A stretch of DNA of 64,000 nucleotides, taken from the NCBI RefSeq assembly GCF_038561935.1, contig NZ_CP102770.1, positions 2,852,001 through 2,916,000 on the forward strand, in the 5' to 3' direction. Below, piece by piece: positions 1 to 8,716 of this stretch (position 1 is its first letter; each line of letters opens with the position of its first letter). The notes below the pieces were generated by a model. The model was not told where the DNA came from. It ran no database searches and saw only the letters and a list, made by a program, of their open reading frames with translations. Origin of the DNA: Myxococcus stipitatus (GTDB lineage: Bacteria > Myxococcota > Myxococcia > Myxococcales > Myxococcaceae). The position numbers were made by a program, and so were the translations under genes.

Positions 1-324
1 CAGCGGCGCACCCGGAAGCGAGGGACCATCCAGGCCACACTCGCCCACCGCGGCCGCGCCGCCCTTCGACAGCAGCGCGTCGAGCAGCTCCAGCGCCGCG
101 TCGTCCTGGTCCGCGGGCATCTCCGGAAGCAGCTGTGGATGGATGCCCAGGCCCACTTGCAGGCGAGCGTCCTGCCGGGTCAACGCGAGCAGCGGCTCCC
201 AGTCATGAGGACCCACGCCGGGGATGACGATGCCTTGCAGTCCCGCGGCCCACGCGCGCTCCAGCACGTGATTCCGGTCAGTGTCGAAACGTGTCGCATC
301 GAGATGGCAATGGGTGTCGATCAT
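1..324 (-). CDS. TatD family metal-dependent hydrolase (3' end outside window)
   Basis: The first 108 codons of a TatD-type hydrolase; the gene runs off the left edge. The protein opens MIDTHCHLDATRF, where the HxH pair is the usual metal-binding start of the TatD/amidohydrolase fold. A later GECGLD carries the conserved metal-ligand glutamate (GExGLD in the family), and LQVGLGIHP fits the family strand before it. TatD proteins are cytoplasmic 3'-5' nucleases or phosphoesterases; the exact substrate here is unknown. The ATG at 324 puts the metal motif at the very N-terminus, as is usual. The gene is divergent from the lipoprotein gene starting at 444. Confidence 0.85.
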   Translation of the reverse strand, partial: MIDTHCHLDATRFDTDRNHVLERAWAAGLQGIVIPGVGPHDWEPLLALTRQDARLQVGLGIHPQLLPEMPADQDDAALELLDALLSKGGAAAVGECGLDGPSLPGAPL

Positions 325-443
325 TCATCACGCCCTGGAGGGTCGCCGTTCAATCAGGGACACGCATGAGGAACCCCTCCCCGGGGAACCATCCCAGTCA
401 TTCCGCGCGAGCCTATACCCCACATGCATTTTGGAGGGGCATT

Positions 444-1919
444 ATGAAGAAGCGAGTCGTTGGCGTGTTGGGGTGCGTGTTGTTGATGCTCTCGACGGGG
501 TGCAGTGACGAGTGTGTCGACCAGTTCGATTGCCGGCGCGAGAAGGGGGACCCGGCGGAGGGGCAGGAGTGGTTCTGCAACTCGGACGAGAAATGTGAGC
601 AGCGTCCCATCGTGGAGCTTCCGCTCGAGCCGGATGCGGGCGACGCGGACGCGGGAGTTCCTGACTCGGGCACGCCGGACGCCGGGGAGCCGGATGCGGG
701 AGTGGATGGTGGCGGACAGGGCACGGGCGGAAAGGGCGATGCCTGCACCACCTCCGCGGACTGCACGTCGTCGCTGCGCTGCGAGGGCGCTCCCTCGACC
801 TGCCAGGCGATGTGGGTCGCGGTGACGGGGCGCGATGACGGCGGCACGTCGAAGGCGCTGGTGATGCGCTTCGACACGCCGGGAATCACGGCGCTGACGG
901 AGGGGAGCGCGGACAGCCGCTACCCGCGGTGGTCCCCGGGCGGCACGCACGTCTCGTTCGTGCAAGGGGCCGTCGACTCGTCGGGCAAGAAGGTGGCGGG
1001 CGAGCTGACGGTGCGGGACGTCCCGCTCGTCGCCGGGCAGTCGGTGGTGGTCGCGGACGGTGGCTCCGGGGACACGGAGAGCTTCCGCTCCATGGAGTGG
1101 GAGCCGGGCGCGGCCATCGCGTATGTGCGGCAGAACGCCAGCCAGCGCTCGGGCATCTCCACGGTGGCGCCGGGCACGAGCGTGTCGCAGGTCACCACGA
1201 CGGGCGCGTTCCCGGACTGGTCTCGGGACGGCTCGACGCTTGCGTACAACGTGACGGAGGAGGGGCTGTTGACGGTGAAGCCGGGCGGCTCGCCGAGCCC
1301 CGTGGCCAACGCGGACAAGAGCTCCGAGCAGCCGCACTACAACCGCGCCAACGAGCAGCTGTTGTACCTGGCCAACCCCGCGGGCGAGCTGGAGACGTTC
1401 GAGGGGGAGAGCCTCCCCACGTCGCTGTTCCGCCTGTACAACATCGACGTGACGGGGGGCGGTCAGCCGCAGCTCGTCGCGGATGTGACGACGGAGTCCT
1501 CCACGGGCGGCGACGTGAAGTCGTTCATCGCCGCGCCCACGTGGGCGCCGGATGGGAGCTGGGCTGCGTACGTGCGCGCGTACTACTTCAAGCCGACGTC
1601 CGGGAAGCCGGTGCTGTGCGGCTCGCTGGTGTCGCCCTGCCAGTCGCGCCCCGGCAACGTCATCTTCCTGAAGCGCATCAACCCGGCGGACGGCTCCGCG
1701 TCGGGGGACGAGGTGCGCGTCGCGGATGACGGCACGCTTCCGTCCTTCTCGCCGGATGGCCGCTACATCGCGTTCATCAAGGGCGGGCAGCTCCAGATTC
1801 AGCAGCTGGACCCCGCCGCGGGCACCCTGGTGAATGCCCCCATCGTCCATCCGAAGGCGGGCTTCACGCTCCAGACGGGCGACAGCGACGACCACCGTCC
1901 GCGCTGGCAGCCTCGGTAG
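444..1919 (+). CDS. TolB-like beta-propeller lipoprotein
   Basis: A 491-residue predicted lipoprotein. A Lys-Arg start, a hydrophobic stretch and lipobox LSTGC (Cys20) are followed by a Cys-containing stretch and a low-complexity linker rich in Asp-Ala-Gly (about residues 62-92), common in myxobacterial surface lipoproteins. The rest contains repeated propeller blades of the TolB/PD40 type: YPRWSPGGTHVSFV, FPDWSRDGSTLAY and FSPDGRYIAFIKGG. This suggests a periplasmic or surface beta-propeller, perhaps a binding scaffold; no catalytic motif was seen. The ATG at 444 is chosen over upstream in-frame starts because GGAGGGGC precedes it and the signal peptide begins there. A strong hairpin follows the stop. 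Confidence 0.8.
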   Translation: MKKRVVGVLGCVLLMLSTGCSDECVDQFDCRREKGDPAEGQEWFCNSDEKCEQRPIVELPLEPDAGDADAGVPDSGTPDAGEPDAGVDGGGQGTGGKGDACTTSADCTSSLRCEGAPSTCQAMWVAVTGRDDGGTSKALVMRFDTPGITALTEGSADSRYPRWSPGGTHVSFVQGAVDSSGKKVAGELTVRDVPLVAGQSVVVADGGSGDTESFRSMEWEPGAAIAYVRQNASQRSGISTVAPGTSVSQVTTTGAFPDWSRDGSTLAYNVTEEGLLTVKPGGSPSPVANADKSSEQPHYNRANEQLLYLANPAGELETFEGESLPTSLFRLYNIDVTGGGQPQLVADVTTESSTGGDVKSFIAAPTWAPDGSWAAYVRAYYFKPTSGKPVLCGSLVSPCQSRPGNVIFLKRINPADGSASGDEVRVADDGTLPSFSPDGRYIAFIKGGQLQIQQLDPAAGTLVNAPIVHPKAGFTLQTGDSDDHRPRWQPR

Positions 1920-1934
1920 CAAGGCGCCTCGAGA

Positions 1935-1971
1935 GGTCCGCGCCCCACGGCCTGTCCGGGGCGCGGGCCTT
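1935..1971 (+). terminator. Hairpin terminator after the propeller lipoprotein gene
   Basis: Arms 1935-1946 (GGTCCGCGCCCC) and 1958-1969 (GGGGCGCGGGCC) pair over 12 positions with one G-T wobble, around an 11-base loop. Only two T residues follow, so it is a GC-rich terminator-like hairpin without a full T tract. Confidence 0.55.
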
Positions 1972-2071
1972 CCATCCTCCGCGCGCGACGCGGTGGGCCT
2001 TGCGGCTCCCGGGGTTCCGGGAATAGGGAGGGCCCCTGGCCCGGCTTCGGGCCCCTGCCCGGAGGCCGAGG

Positions 2072-2326
2072 ATGAAGCGTCAGTCGATGTTGATGGGAGC
2101 CCTGCTGTTCGTTGGCTGTGCCACCGTGCCGGTGACGCCGGTGGATTCGGGGGGCGGCGGCGGCGTGGCCGCTGACCCGCACCCGGACGCGGAGCCTGTG
2201 CGCCTGGAGACGCGGGCGGGCACCTTCCTGGTGCATCCCAACAACGCCGAGGACTTCGCCCGGGCGCTCGCGGGTGAGCCCACCCAGCAGCGCTACACCA
2301 CGGGTGTGCTCATGGCGGGAGAGTAG
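2072..2326 (+). CDS. Small predicted lipoprotein
   Basis: An 84-residue protein with a short signal peptide and lipobox FVGCA (Cys16), followed by a Pro/Gly-rich linker and a short C-terminal region containing GTFLVHPNNAEDFARAL. I do not recognise a family. GGAGGCCGAGG lies just upstream of the ATG and supports this start. It is isolated between the propeller lipoprotein gene and a convergent small gene, about 20 bp from the latter's end. Export as a lipoprotein is predicted; function is unknown. Confidence 0.6.
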   Translation: MKRQSMLMGALLFVGCATVPVTPVDSGGGGGVAADPHPDAEPVRLETRAGTFLVHPNNAEDFARALAGEPTQQRYTTGVLMAGE

Positions 2327-2348
2327 CGAACCCGTCCCGCGCGGGTGC

Positions 2349-2591
2349 TCAGCCCTCCACGACGATGCGGCGGCCCAGCGCGCGGGTCATCTGGGGCGAG
2401 GTCATCAACTCCAGCGCCTCCCCCAGCTCCCCGCCGGCCGTGTCGAAGGCCGCGGCGATGATTTCCCCCACGGTGAGCTGGGCCCGCTCCGCGGCCACAC
2501 GGGCCCGCTGAGCCGTCCGGCGGAGCGCGGGCATCACCCGGCGGCCCTGCCGTCGAACCGTGACGCTCTTGCGTGTCGTCCTCTTGGCCAT
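2349..2591 (-). CDS. Small basic hypothetical protein
   Basis: An 80-residue protein with a strongly basic N-terminal half (MAKRTTRKSVTVRRQGRR) and a helical C-terminal half (AQLTVGEIIAAAFDTAGGEL). The ATG at 2591 is preceded by GGGAGGAACAC, an excellent ribosome-binding site, so longer in-frame starts upstream are unlikely. The basic N-terminus could bind nucleic acid, but no known fold is recognised. It is convergent with the small lipoprotein gene at 2072-2326. Confidence 0.65.
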   Translation of the reverse strand: MAKRTTRKSVTVRRQGRRVMPALRRTAQRARVAAERAQLTVGEIIAAAFDTAGGELGEALELMTSPQMTRALGRRIVVEG

Positions 2592-3005
2592 GTGTTCCTC
2601 CCACCGCGCGGTCTCCATGCGGGTGAGTACACCTGGGGTCTGACATATGCAGACGAGGTGCCAGTGGGACGCCAATCCATCAGGTAACGTGCACTACGGG
2701 TTTTCCCTGTCATGAGGCGGGGTTCTGCGTTCGCGCCTTCCTGCTCAACGACAGGACCCGGAAACGATTCCTCGTTCTGTCGAGTTTTTTCGTTCATCCA
2801 GCCCTGCAATCTCGACGTTTCGTTCAAGAGTCCAAAGTCCATGAGAAGCAGCGAGCCGTGCGAGTTCGCTCGGTCTCATGCGACTCGGGGGTCTGCCGAG
2901 CCCCGCCCTCGAGGGCGAAAATTTGGCAGTCGAGGGTGCGGACCGACGCCATCGTCATGCCGGGGGGTGTGAGGGGAGTGTGGGCGGTGCGGTATACGCC
3001 GTGAC
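2592..3005. other. Intergenic region without a supported gene
   Basis: About 410 bases between two divergent genes. Composition is less GC-biased than the surrounding genes, especially around 2640-2880. Short open frames exist on both strands but lack ribosome-binding sites and recognisable sequence. It presumably carries the promoters of both flanking genes; none is clear enough to place. Confidence 0.5.
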
Positions 3006-4085
3006 ATGCCTCAAACACTTTGTCCGAGCTGCGGACACAGCCCCATTCCCCGGGGCGCCGCGGCCTGTCCCGCATGTGGCGAGCCGTTCGACCATCTCCC
3101 CACGTACAAGAAGGTGGGTCGCACGCGGCTGGACCGGTTGGGCGACGCGGTGGACGACGACGCCACGGTGTTTGGCGGCGACCTGGTCACCAGCGCCGTG
3201 TCCGCGCATCCCGGGCCGGTGGCGGCGGTGTTGGGGGCGGGGGCGCTCGCGTGGTTCCTGCGCGCGGGCGGTGTGCTGGGCTCGCTCCAGGACCCGTCGT
3301 GGACGTATGGGCTGGTGGCGTTGGACCTGGTGCTCGCGCTGGTGCTCGTGCTGAACCGAGGCCCCGTGAAGGGCATCGCGCAGGCGGGCCTGGTGGCGCA
3401 GTTGGGGATGACGCTGTGGCTGGCCCGGGCCTCGCCGACGGCGCCCGTGCATGTGGCGTATGTGCTGTTGGGGCTGGTGGCGCTGTCGCTGGTGATGGGC
3501 GAGCCGGGCGTGGTGCGGCGCTACCTGAGCATGGGGTTGGGCTTGTGCCTGGCGTTGGTGTCGGGACTGCTGCTCGCGATGCCAGGGGCGCTCGCGTCCG
3601 GAGGGGGCGTGCGGCAGCTGCTGGTGGGCAGTGAGCTGGGGTATCGGCTGGAGCTGCCGGTGGGGTGGGAGCGGCTGACGCGCGAGCAGCTCGCGACGCA
3701 CATCGTGCTGCCCCCGGCGACGTTGAGCGGGAGCGCCGTGGGGTTTGGTGACTCGGCGCGAGGGCGCTACGGGATGTTGTGGGTGGAGCGCGGCTCGGGG
3801 GCGACGCTCGCGGCGGGGTGTCAGGAGCTGCTGCGTGCGCTGGGCGGGAGCCCGGGGTTGGAGGCGAGCCGGCCCGTGGTGCCCGCGGCGTTGGGGAGCC
3901 GGACGCAGTTCCATGGGCTGAGCACGTCGAGCGGCGCGCGAGGCACGCTGGGGTGTGGCCTGCTGGCGGATGGCCGACTGGTGGGGCTGGCGGTGGTGGC
4001 GGCCGGGGCGGCGGATGTTCAGGCGGGCGACGCTCAGGGCTCGGCAGCCTTCGCGGCGGTGGGCGAGGGGCTCGTGTTGCAGTAA
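3006..4085 (+). CDS. Zinc-ribbon membrane protein
   Basis: A 359-residue protein starting with a zinc ribbon (Cys6, Cys9, Cys21, Cys24, in CPSC and CPAC knuckles). Five hydrophobic segments follow at about 70-91, 101-117, 123-141, 147-164 and 174-196, then a C-terminal soluble domain of about 150 residues. That domain begins LGYRLELPVGWERLT, resembling domains that follow membrane anchors in bacterial stress or sensing proteins. No enzymatic motif was seen. It lies 12 bp upstream of the DHH phosphoesterase gene, so the two may be co-transcribed. Membrane location is a firm inference; function is unknown. Confidence 0.7.
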   Translation: MPQTLCPSCGHSPIPRGAAACPACGEPFDHLPTYKKVGRTRLDRLGDAVDDDATVFGGDLVTSAVSAHPGPVAAVLGAGALAWFLRAGGVLGSLQDPSWTYGLVALDLVLALVLVLNRGPVKGIAQAGLVAQLGMTLWLARASPTAPVHVAYVLLGLVALSLVMGEPGVVRRYLSMGLGLCLALVSGLLLAMPGALASGGGVRQLLVGSELGYRLELPVGWERLTREQLATHIVLPPATLSGSAVGFGDSARGRYGMLWVERGSGATLAAGCQELLRALGGSPGLEASRPVVPAALGSRTQFHGLSTSSGARGTLGCGLLADGRLVGLAVVAAGAADVQAGDAQGSAAFAAVGEGLVLQ

Positions 4086-4097
4086 AGGGGCGCCGCC

Positions 4098-5060
4098 ATG
4101 AACGTCCAGGTCCTGTTCCACGACAACTGCTTTGACGGCGCCGCGAGCGCCGCCGTGTTCTCCCGCTTCTACCGGGAGCGCGTCCGTGCCGACGCGGCCT
4201 TCCGGTATCAGGGGCTGAACCACAAGCCCGGCGCGGAGGGCATCGACCCGGCGGTCTTCACCGGCGAGGAGAACGCCATCGTCGACTTCCGCTACAGCCA
4301 GGATGCGCGGCTGACGTGGTGGTTCGACCACCACGCCTCCGCGTTCCAGCAGCCGGGGGACGAGGCGCACTTCCGCGCGGACTCGAGCGGGCGCAAGTTC
4401 CACGATGCGCACCGCAAGAGCTGCACGAAGTACCTGGCGGACGTGGCGCGCGAGCGCTTCGGCTGGGACCCGACGCCCATGGCGGACCTCATCCACTGGG
4501 CGGAGATCATCGACGGGGCGCTGTTCCCCTCACCACGGATGGCGGTGGCGCTGGAGGAGCCCGCGCTGCGCATCATGACGGTGCTGGAGGCGACGAAGGA
4601 CTCGGCGCTCATCCCCGAGGTCATCCGCCGCATGCAGACGGAGTCGCTCGCGGACATCGCCGCCTCGCCGCTCATTGCCAACCCCTTGGCACCGCTGCTC
4701 GCGCGTCATCAAGGGAACATCGAGCTGGTGCGCTCGAAGGCCCGTTATGAGCGAGGCGTCGTCTTCTTCGACCTGGTGGACGAAGGGGTCGACAGCCTCA
4801 ACAAGTTCATCGCGTACGCGCTCTATCCGGACGCGCGCTACACGCTGTGGGTGGGGAAGGGCGCGTCGCGCGCGAAGGTGTCGCTGGGCTCCAACCCGTG
4901 GAAGCCGGAGCTGCGCAAGCACGACCTGTCCGCCATCGCCGGCCGCTACGGCGGTGGAGGCCACCCCGTGGTCGCGGCGGCCAGCTTCAAGGCGGACCAG
5001 TCCGACAAGGCCCGCGCCGCGTACCAGGAGATTCTCGCGGAGCTGTCCACCGCGGGCTGA
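4098..5060 (+). CDS. DHH family phosphoesterase
   Basis: A 320-residue protein with the DHH-superfamily metal site: Asp9 and Asp13 in HDNCFDGAAS, Asp63 in AIVDF, and the diagnostic Asp77-His78-His79 in WWFDHHAS. Near the C-terminus, YGGGGHPVVAAASF (GGGGH at 285-289) is the substrate-binding DHHA1 motif. Family members are Mn-dependent phosphodiesterases or exonucleases acting on nano-RNA, cyclic dinucleotides or pAp; which applies here cannot be told. Its stop lies only two bases from the stop of the convergent maf gene. Confidence 0.88.
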   Translation: MNVQVLFHDNCFDGAASAAVFSRFYRERVRADAAFRYQGLNHKPGAEGIDPAVFTGEENAIVDFRYSQDARLTWWFDHHASAFQQPGDEAHFRADSSGRKFHDAHRKSCTKYLADVARERFGWDPTPMADLIHWAEIIDGALFPSPRMAVALEEPALRIMTVLEATKDSALIPEVIRRMQTESLADIAASPLIANPLAPLLARHQGNIELVRSKARYERGVVFFDLVDEGVDSLNKFIAYALYPDARYTLWVGKGASRAKVSLGSNPWKPELRKHDLSAIAGRYGGGGHPVVAAASFKADQSDKARAAYQEILAELSTAG

Positions 5061-5062
5061 CG

Positions 5063-5644
5063 CTACCGGCGCTCGAAGAAGGTGAAGCCCGCCTGTCGAA
5101 GCAGGCGCACCACCGTCACCATGGGGAGACCCTGCACGTTGGAGCGGTCTCCCTCCAGTCGCGACAGCAGCGCCTGTCCCGCGCCCTCCACGCGGTAGCT
5201 GCCACAGCAGCCTTCCCACTCGTTCAGGTCCAGGTAGCGCTCCAGCTCCTCGGGCGACACGGCGTGGAACGTGAGGCGAGCGGTCTCCAGGCCCTCGAAG
5301 AGTTGGCCACCCGGGCCCACCAGACAGACTCCGGTGTGGATGTCATGCGTCTGCCCCAGCAGTCGGTTCAGCTGGGCGCGAGCGGCGCTCCGGTCCTCGG
5401 GCTTGGTGAGTGTCTGTCCATTCACCTCCACGAGCTGGTCGGCGCCGAGCACCCACGCCTCCGGGTTGCGCGCATGCACCGCGCGAGCCTTCCGCTCGGC
5501 CAGCTCCCGCACGGCTTCCTTCGCGGAGTGCAGGGAGGACACCTGCTCATCCACGCCGGGGGATTGGGTGCGGTAGGGCAGGCCCAGTCCGTCCATGAGC
5601 GCGCGGCGGGCACTGGAGGTGGACGCCAGAATCAAGTCTCTCAT
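5063..5644 (-). CDS. maf: Maf family nucleotide pyrophosphatase
   Basis: A 193-residue protein of the Maf/YhdE family, which hydrolyses non-canonical or modified nucleoside triphosphates. The start [14 protein letters not shown] matches the family N-terminus LxLASxSPRR, with Ala replacing the usual Pro. [12 protein letters not shown] carries the conserved catalytic Asp, and [17 protein letters not shown] corresponds to the family's GKAGGYGIQG region. The ATG at 5644 fits this N-terminus; a longer frame upstream has no family similarity. It is convergent with the DHH gene. Specificity (dTTP/UTP versus m7GTP) is not assigned. Confidence 0.88.
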   Translation of the reverse strand: MRDLILASTSSARRALMDGLGLPYRTQSPGVDEQVSSLHSAKEAVRELAERKARAVHARNPEAWVLGADQLVEVNGQTLTKPEDRSAARAQLNRLLGQTHDIHTGVCLVGPGGQLFEGLETARLTFHAVSPEELERYLDLNEWEGCCGSYRVEGAGQALLSRLEGDRSNVQGLPMVTVVRLLRQAGFTFFERR

Positions 5645-5754
5645 CGCGGCACGCAGCCTAATGCACCTGGAAGTGTGAGGGCGATGTCGCCCGCTCAGCG
5701 GGCGTGCATGTCCCTGCTTCCCGGCCACGAGGCGATGCCGTAGCCTGACGCCCC

Positions 5755-6975
5755 ATGTCGCGGCGCGGTCTGCTCGCCCTTTGCCTCATCCTCACCGCCT
5801 GCAAGCGGAGCACACCGGCCCCCGCCACGGGGGACGCCGGACTGCCCGAGGTGTCCTCCGTCGTGCGCGCCCCGGCCGCCAATGCGGCGCCCGTGGAGGT
5901 GGGCGATGGCGCGGCGAAGCCGGTGAAGCCGCTCGCCGTGTGCCGGGCGAAGGGGAGCTCTCCCCTGGACGCCGCCCGGAGCTACTACGACGGGGGCCGC
6001 TTCGAGGAAGCTCTCTCGTGCGCGGCGCAAGCCGCGGCGCAGGAGCCGGACCTCGCCGCGGCCCACGCGGAGCGAGGTGTCGCGCTCGCCGCCCTGGGGC
6101 GCGAGGCCGAGGCGCAGCTCGCCTTCTCGAGGGCGCTGGCCATCGACCCGGGGGACTCGGATGCGCTCCTGGGCGCCGCGCACCTGTACGCGGTGCAGCT
6201 GCCCTCCACGCGTGAGCGCGACGAGCTGGGCACGCTCTACGCCGAGCGCGGCCTGTCGCAGCCTGGAACGCCGCCGGAGCTCATCCCGCATCTGGCGCTG
6301 GTGGCGGCCATGGCCTTCAACGACCTGGGCCAGGCGGAGGAGGCCCTGGCCCGAGCCGCCATCGTCCTCGCGAGGGACCCCGCCAGCCGCGAGGCCCTCT
6401 ACGAGCGGGCCCTGGCCCTCTTCGAGCTCTGCCGCTTCTCCGAGGCGAAGTCCGCCTTCCAGGGGCTCGTCAACGACCCGGAGCGGGCCGCGCACGCGCA
6501 CCAGCACCTGGGGCTCCTGCTGGAGCGCGAGGGAAAGTGGAAGCAGGCGCAGGTCCACTTCGACAAGGCCCGCGGCCTCGCGCCCGAGGACTTCCCCTCG
6601 CCGCCGATGCCGACCGAGGACGCCTTCCGCCAGGATGTGGCCCGCGCCGTGGCCGAGCTGCCCGCGGACATGCGGGGAGACCTGGAGGGGGTCCCCGTCA
6701 CCGCGGAGGAGCTGCCCGCGGAAGAGGACCTGCTGGCCAACCAGCCGCCCCTGTCGCCCACCATCCTGGGGCTCTTCCGGGGGCCGCCCCTGGGGGCGCC
6801 GTGCGACGGCTCCGAGACGCCCTGCCGCTCGGTGGTGCTCTACCGGCGCAACCTGGCGAGGGCGGTTCGCACGCCCGCCGAGCTGAATGAGCAGATTCGC
6901 GTGACATTGCTGCACGAAATCGGGCATCTGCGCGGGGAGGACGACGAGGAACTGGCCGCGCGCGGCCTGGAGTGA
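5755..6975 (+). CDS. TPR lipoprotein with C-terminal zincin-like metallopeptidase motif
   Basis: A 406-residue predicted lipoprotein (lipobox LTAC, Cys16). The middle (about 65-280) is built of tetratricopeptide-like helices such as [20 protein letters not shown] and [20 protein letters not shown]. The last 80 residues resemble a minimal zincin domain: LYRRNLAR, then [17 protein letters not shown], with His387, Glu388 and His391 forming HExxH and a downstream acidic cluster as in PF06262-type zincins. This suggests an envelope-anchored metalloprotease with a TPR partner-binding region. The stop overlaps the RBS region of the following methyltransferase gene, so the two are likely translated together. 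Confidence 0.75.
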   Translation: MSRRGLLALCLILTACKRSTPAPATGDAGLPEVSSVVRAPAANAAPVEVGDGAAKPVKPLAVCRAKGSSPLDAARSYYDGGRFEEALSCAAQAAAQEPDLAAAHAERGVALAALGREAEAQLAFSRALAIDPGDSDALLGAAHLYAVQLPSTRERDELGTLYAERGLSQPGTPPELIPHLALVAAMAFNDLGQAEEALARAAIVLARDPASREALYERALALFELCRFSEAKSAFQGLVNDPERAAHAHQHLGLLLEREGKWKQAQVHFDKARGLAPEDFPSPPMPTEDAFRQDVARAVAELPADMRGDLEGVPVTAEELPAEEDLLANQPPLSPTILGLFRGPPLGAPCDGSETPCRSVVLYRRNLARAVRTPAELNEQIRVTLLHEIGHLRGEDDEELAARGLE

Positions 6976-6980
6976 CGCAC

Positions 6981-8168
6981 ATGGCCCCCCCAGCAGCCCT
7001 TCCGGTGGCACGCACCACGCCGAAGGGCGCGAAGTCCCTGCGCCAAGGCAACCCCTGGCTGTACCGCACCGAGCTCGCCGCCCCGCCCGACGTGAAGGGC
7101 CCGGGAGCGGTGGTGCTCGTGGTGGACTCGCAAGGCAACCCCATCGGCCAGGCCCTCTACGCCAGGCGCTCCCCGCTGGCCCTGCGCCTGCTGACGCGCA
7201 AGGGCCCCGCCGAGGAGCCCGTCAACGACGCCTTCTTCCGCCGCCGCCTGGAAGCCGCGCTCGCCCGACGGTCGATGCTGTCCCACCGGGACGGCCTGCG
7301 GCTGGTGCATGGAGAGGCGGACCTGCTGCCCGGCCTCTTCGTGGACCGCTACGGCTCCGGCCTCACCCTCCAGACGCTCTCCGAGGGCATGGACGCGCGC
7401 AAGGAGTCGCTCGCGAAGGTGCTGGTGGAGCTCACCGGCGCCACGCACGTGGTCTGCCGCGACGACGCCTCCGGCCGCGACTTCGAGGGGCTGCCGCGCG
7501 AGTCCCGCCTGCTGCACGGCCAGGGCGACGCGCGCTTCACCTACCACGAAGGGGAGAACCGCTTCGAGGTGGACCTGCTGGGGGACATGAAGACGGGCGC
7601 CTTCCTGGACCAGGTGGACAACCACCTGCGCGCCGGAGAGCTGGCGCGAGGCGAGTCGCTGGACCTCTTCAGCTACCACGGGGGCTTCGCGCTGGCCCTG
7701 TCGCGCAACAGCACCTCGGTGGTGGCGGTGGAGCAGGACGAGAAGGCCGCCGCGCGCGCCCAGGAGAATGCCCGCGTCAACGGCCGGGACAACGTCCGCG
7801 TGGAGCACGCGAATGCCTTCGACGTGCTGCGCCGCTTCGACACGGAGGGCCGGCGCTTCGACACCATCGTGTTGGACCCGCCGGGCCTGGCCAAGCGCCG
7901 CGAGGGCCTGGCCACCGCGCTGCGAGCCTACCACGAGATCAACCTGCGCGCCTTCCGCTGCCTGAAGCCCAACGGACTGCTCGTCACCTGCTCGTGCTCG
8001 GGCAAGCTGGACCGCGCGGGCTTCGAGGAGATGGTGCTCGCCGCGGCCATGGACGCGAAGCGCCCGGTGCAGATTCTCGAGCGCCGGGGCGCGGGGCTGG
8101 ACCACCCCGTCCTCGGAGGGCTGCTGGAGACGGAGTACCTCAAGGCCCTCTACGTGCGCGCCCTGTAG
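6981..8168 (+). CDS. RlmI-like class I rRNA (cytosine-C5) methyltransferase
   Basis: A 395-residue protein with the RlmI/YccW layout: an N-terminal PUA-like RNA-binding domain (KSLRQGNPWLYRTEL), a central region with DRYGSGLTLQTLSEGMD, and a Rossmann SAM-binding domain. DLFSYHGGFALALS is the motif I equivalent, VVAVEQDEKAA follows, and FDTIVLDPPGLAKR is the catalytic DPP motif; the Cys of LVTCSCSG fits m5C enzymes. Two starts are possible, GTG 6972 and ATG 6981. The ATG is chosen because CTGGAG ends 8 bases upstream of it. Target base is inferred from family only. Confidence 0.88.
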   Translation: MAPPAALPVARTTPKGAKSLRQGNPWLYRTELAAPPDVKGPGAVVLVVDSQGNPIGQALYARRSPLALRLLTRKGPAEEPVNDAFFRRRLEAALARRSMLSHRDGLRLVHGEADLLPGLFVDRYGSGLTLQTLSEGMDARKESLAKVLVELTGATHVVCRDDASGRDFEGLPRESRLLHGQGDARFTYHEGENRFEVDLLGDMKTGAFLDQVDNHLRAGELARGESLDLFSYHGGFALALSRNSTSVVAVEQDEKAAARAQENARVNGRDNVRVEHANAFDVLRRFDTEGRRFDTIVLDPPGLAKRREGLATALRAYHEINLRAFRCLKPNGLLVTCSCSGKLDRAGFEEMVLAAAMDAKRPVQILERRGAGLDHPVLGGLLETEYLKALYVRAL

Positions 8169-8189
8169 CGCGCACGGGCAGGGGAGGCG

Positions 8190-8687
8190 TCAGGGCAGGC
8201 CCAGCTCCTTGCGCAGCTTGCCCACCACCTTGAAGTACTCGGTCCGCGAGAAGGGGACGTTGAGGATGTGGAAGTCCTTCTTCGCCAGCCCCACGCAGCC
8301 GAAGCAGTAGTTGCAGTCCTGGAGGTTGCGCGACAGCACCAGGTAGGCGCTCGTCGTGCAGTTCTCGCTCTGCACGCAGTAGGCGCACGCGTGACAGCTC
8401 TTGCAGTCCACGCAGTGCGAGCAGTTGTTGCACAGCTCGCACCGGGTGCAGTGGGTGCATTGGAAGCAGCTGTCGCACTCCTTGCAGAACATGCAGTTGG
8501 CGCAGCGCTGACAGCCCTCGCACGCGTAGGAGCCGGGGTTGCCCGGGTCCGACGCGTAGCTCTTGGTGAGCCGCTGGAGTTGCTCCAGGAACTCCCGCTT
8601 GCCCAGCGAGGCCACCAGCTCGCGTGCCGCCTTCTCCTCCGCGAGCGGGTCCACTGCCTCGGCTCGCGTACCTTTCTCCTTCGCCAC
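8190..8687 (-). CDS. Cysteine-ladder protein (17 Cys at every third residue)
   Basis: A 165-residue protein whose centre is an uninterrupted ladder of cysteines every third residue from Cys56 to Cys104 (17 in all). Cys110 and a second short ladder at Cys125, 128 and 131 follow. The flanks are ordinary: a charged helix (residues 8-45) before and a basic tail (LGLAKKDFHILNVPFSRTEY) after. There is no signal peptide, so it is probably cytoplasmic. The pattern would suit multi-metal or iron-sulphur binding, or a tight solenoid. I recall similar myxobacterial proteins carrying the uninformative label caiB/baiF, but no CoA-transferase motif is present. The GTG at 8687 is preceded by AAGGAG at 8-base spacing. 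The lipoprotein gene lies 29 bp upstream in the same direction. Confidence 0.8.
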   Translation of the reverse strand: MAKEKGTRAEAVDPLAEEKAARELVASLGKREFLEQLQRLTKSYASDPGNPGSYACEGCQRCANCMFCKECDSCFQCTHCTRCELCNNCSHCVDCKSCHACAYCVQSENCTTSAYLVLSRNLQDCNYCFGCVGLAKKDFHILNVPFSRTEYFKVVGKLRKELGLP

Positions 8688-8716
8688 CCGGGACACTCCT
8701 TGCCCTCGTTCGGGGC

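Noticed and set aside
2712..2972. Small plus-strand open frame in the 2.6-3.0 kb gap
   Set aside because: No ribosome-binding site, no recognisable domain, and composition unlike the coding genes around it.
8190..8687. CaiB/BaiF CoA-transferase as function of the Cys-ladder protein
   Set aside because: The protein is far shorter than that family and lacks its catalytic Asp region; the label I remember for similar proteins is not supported by the sequence.
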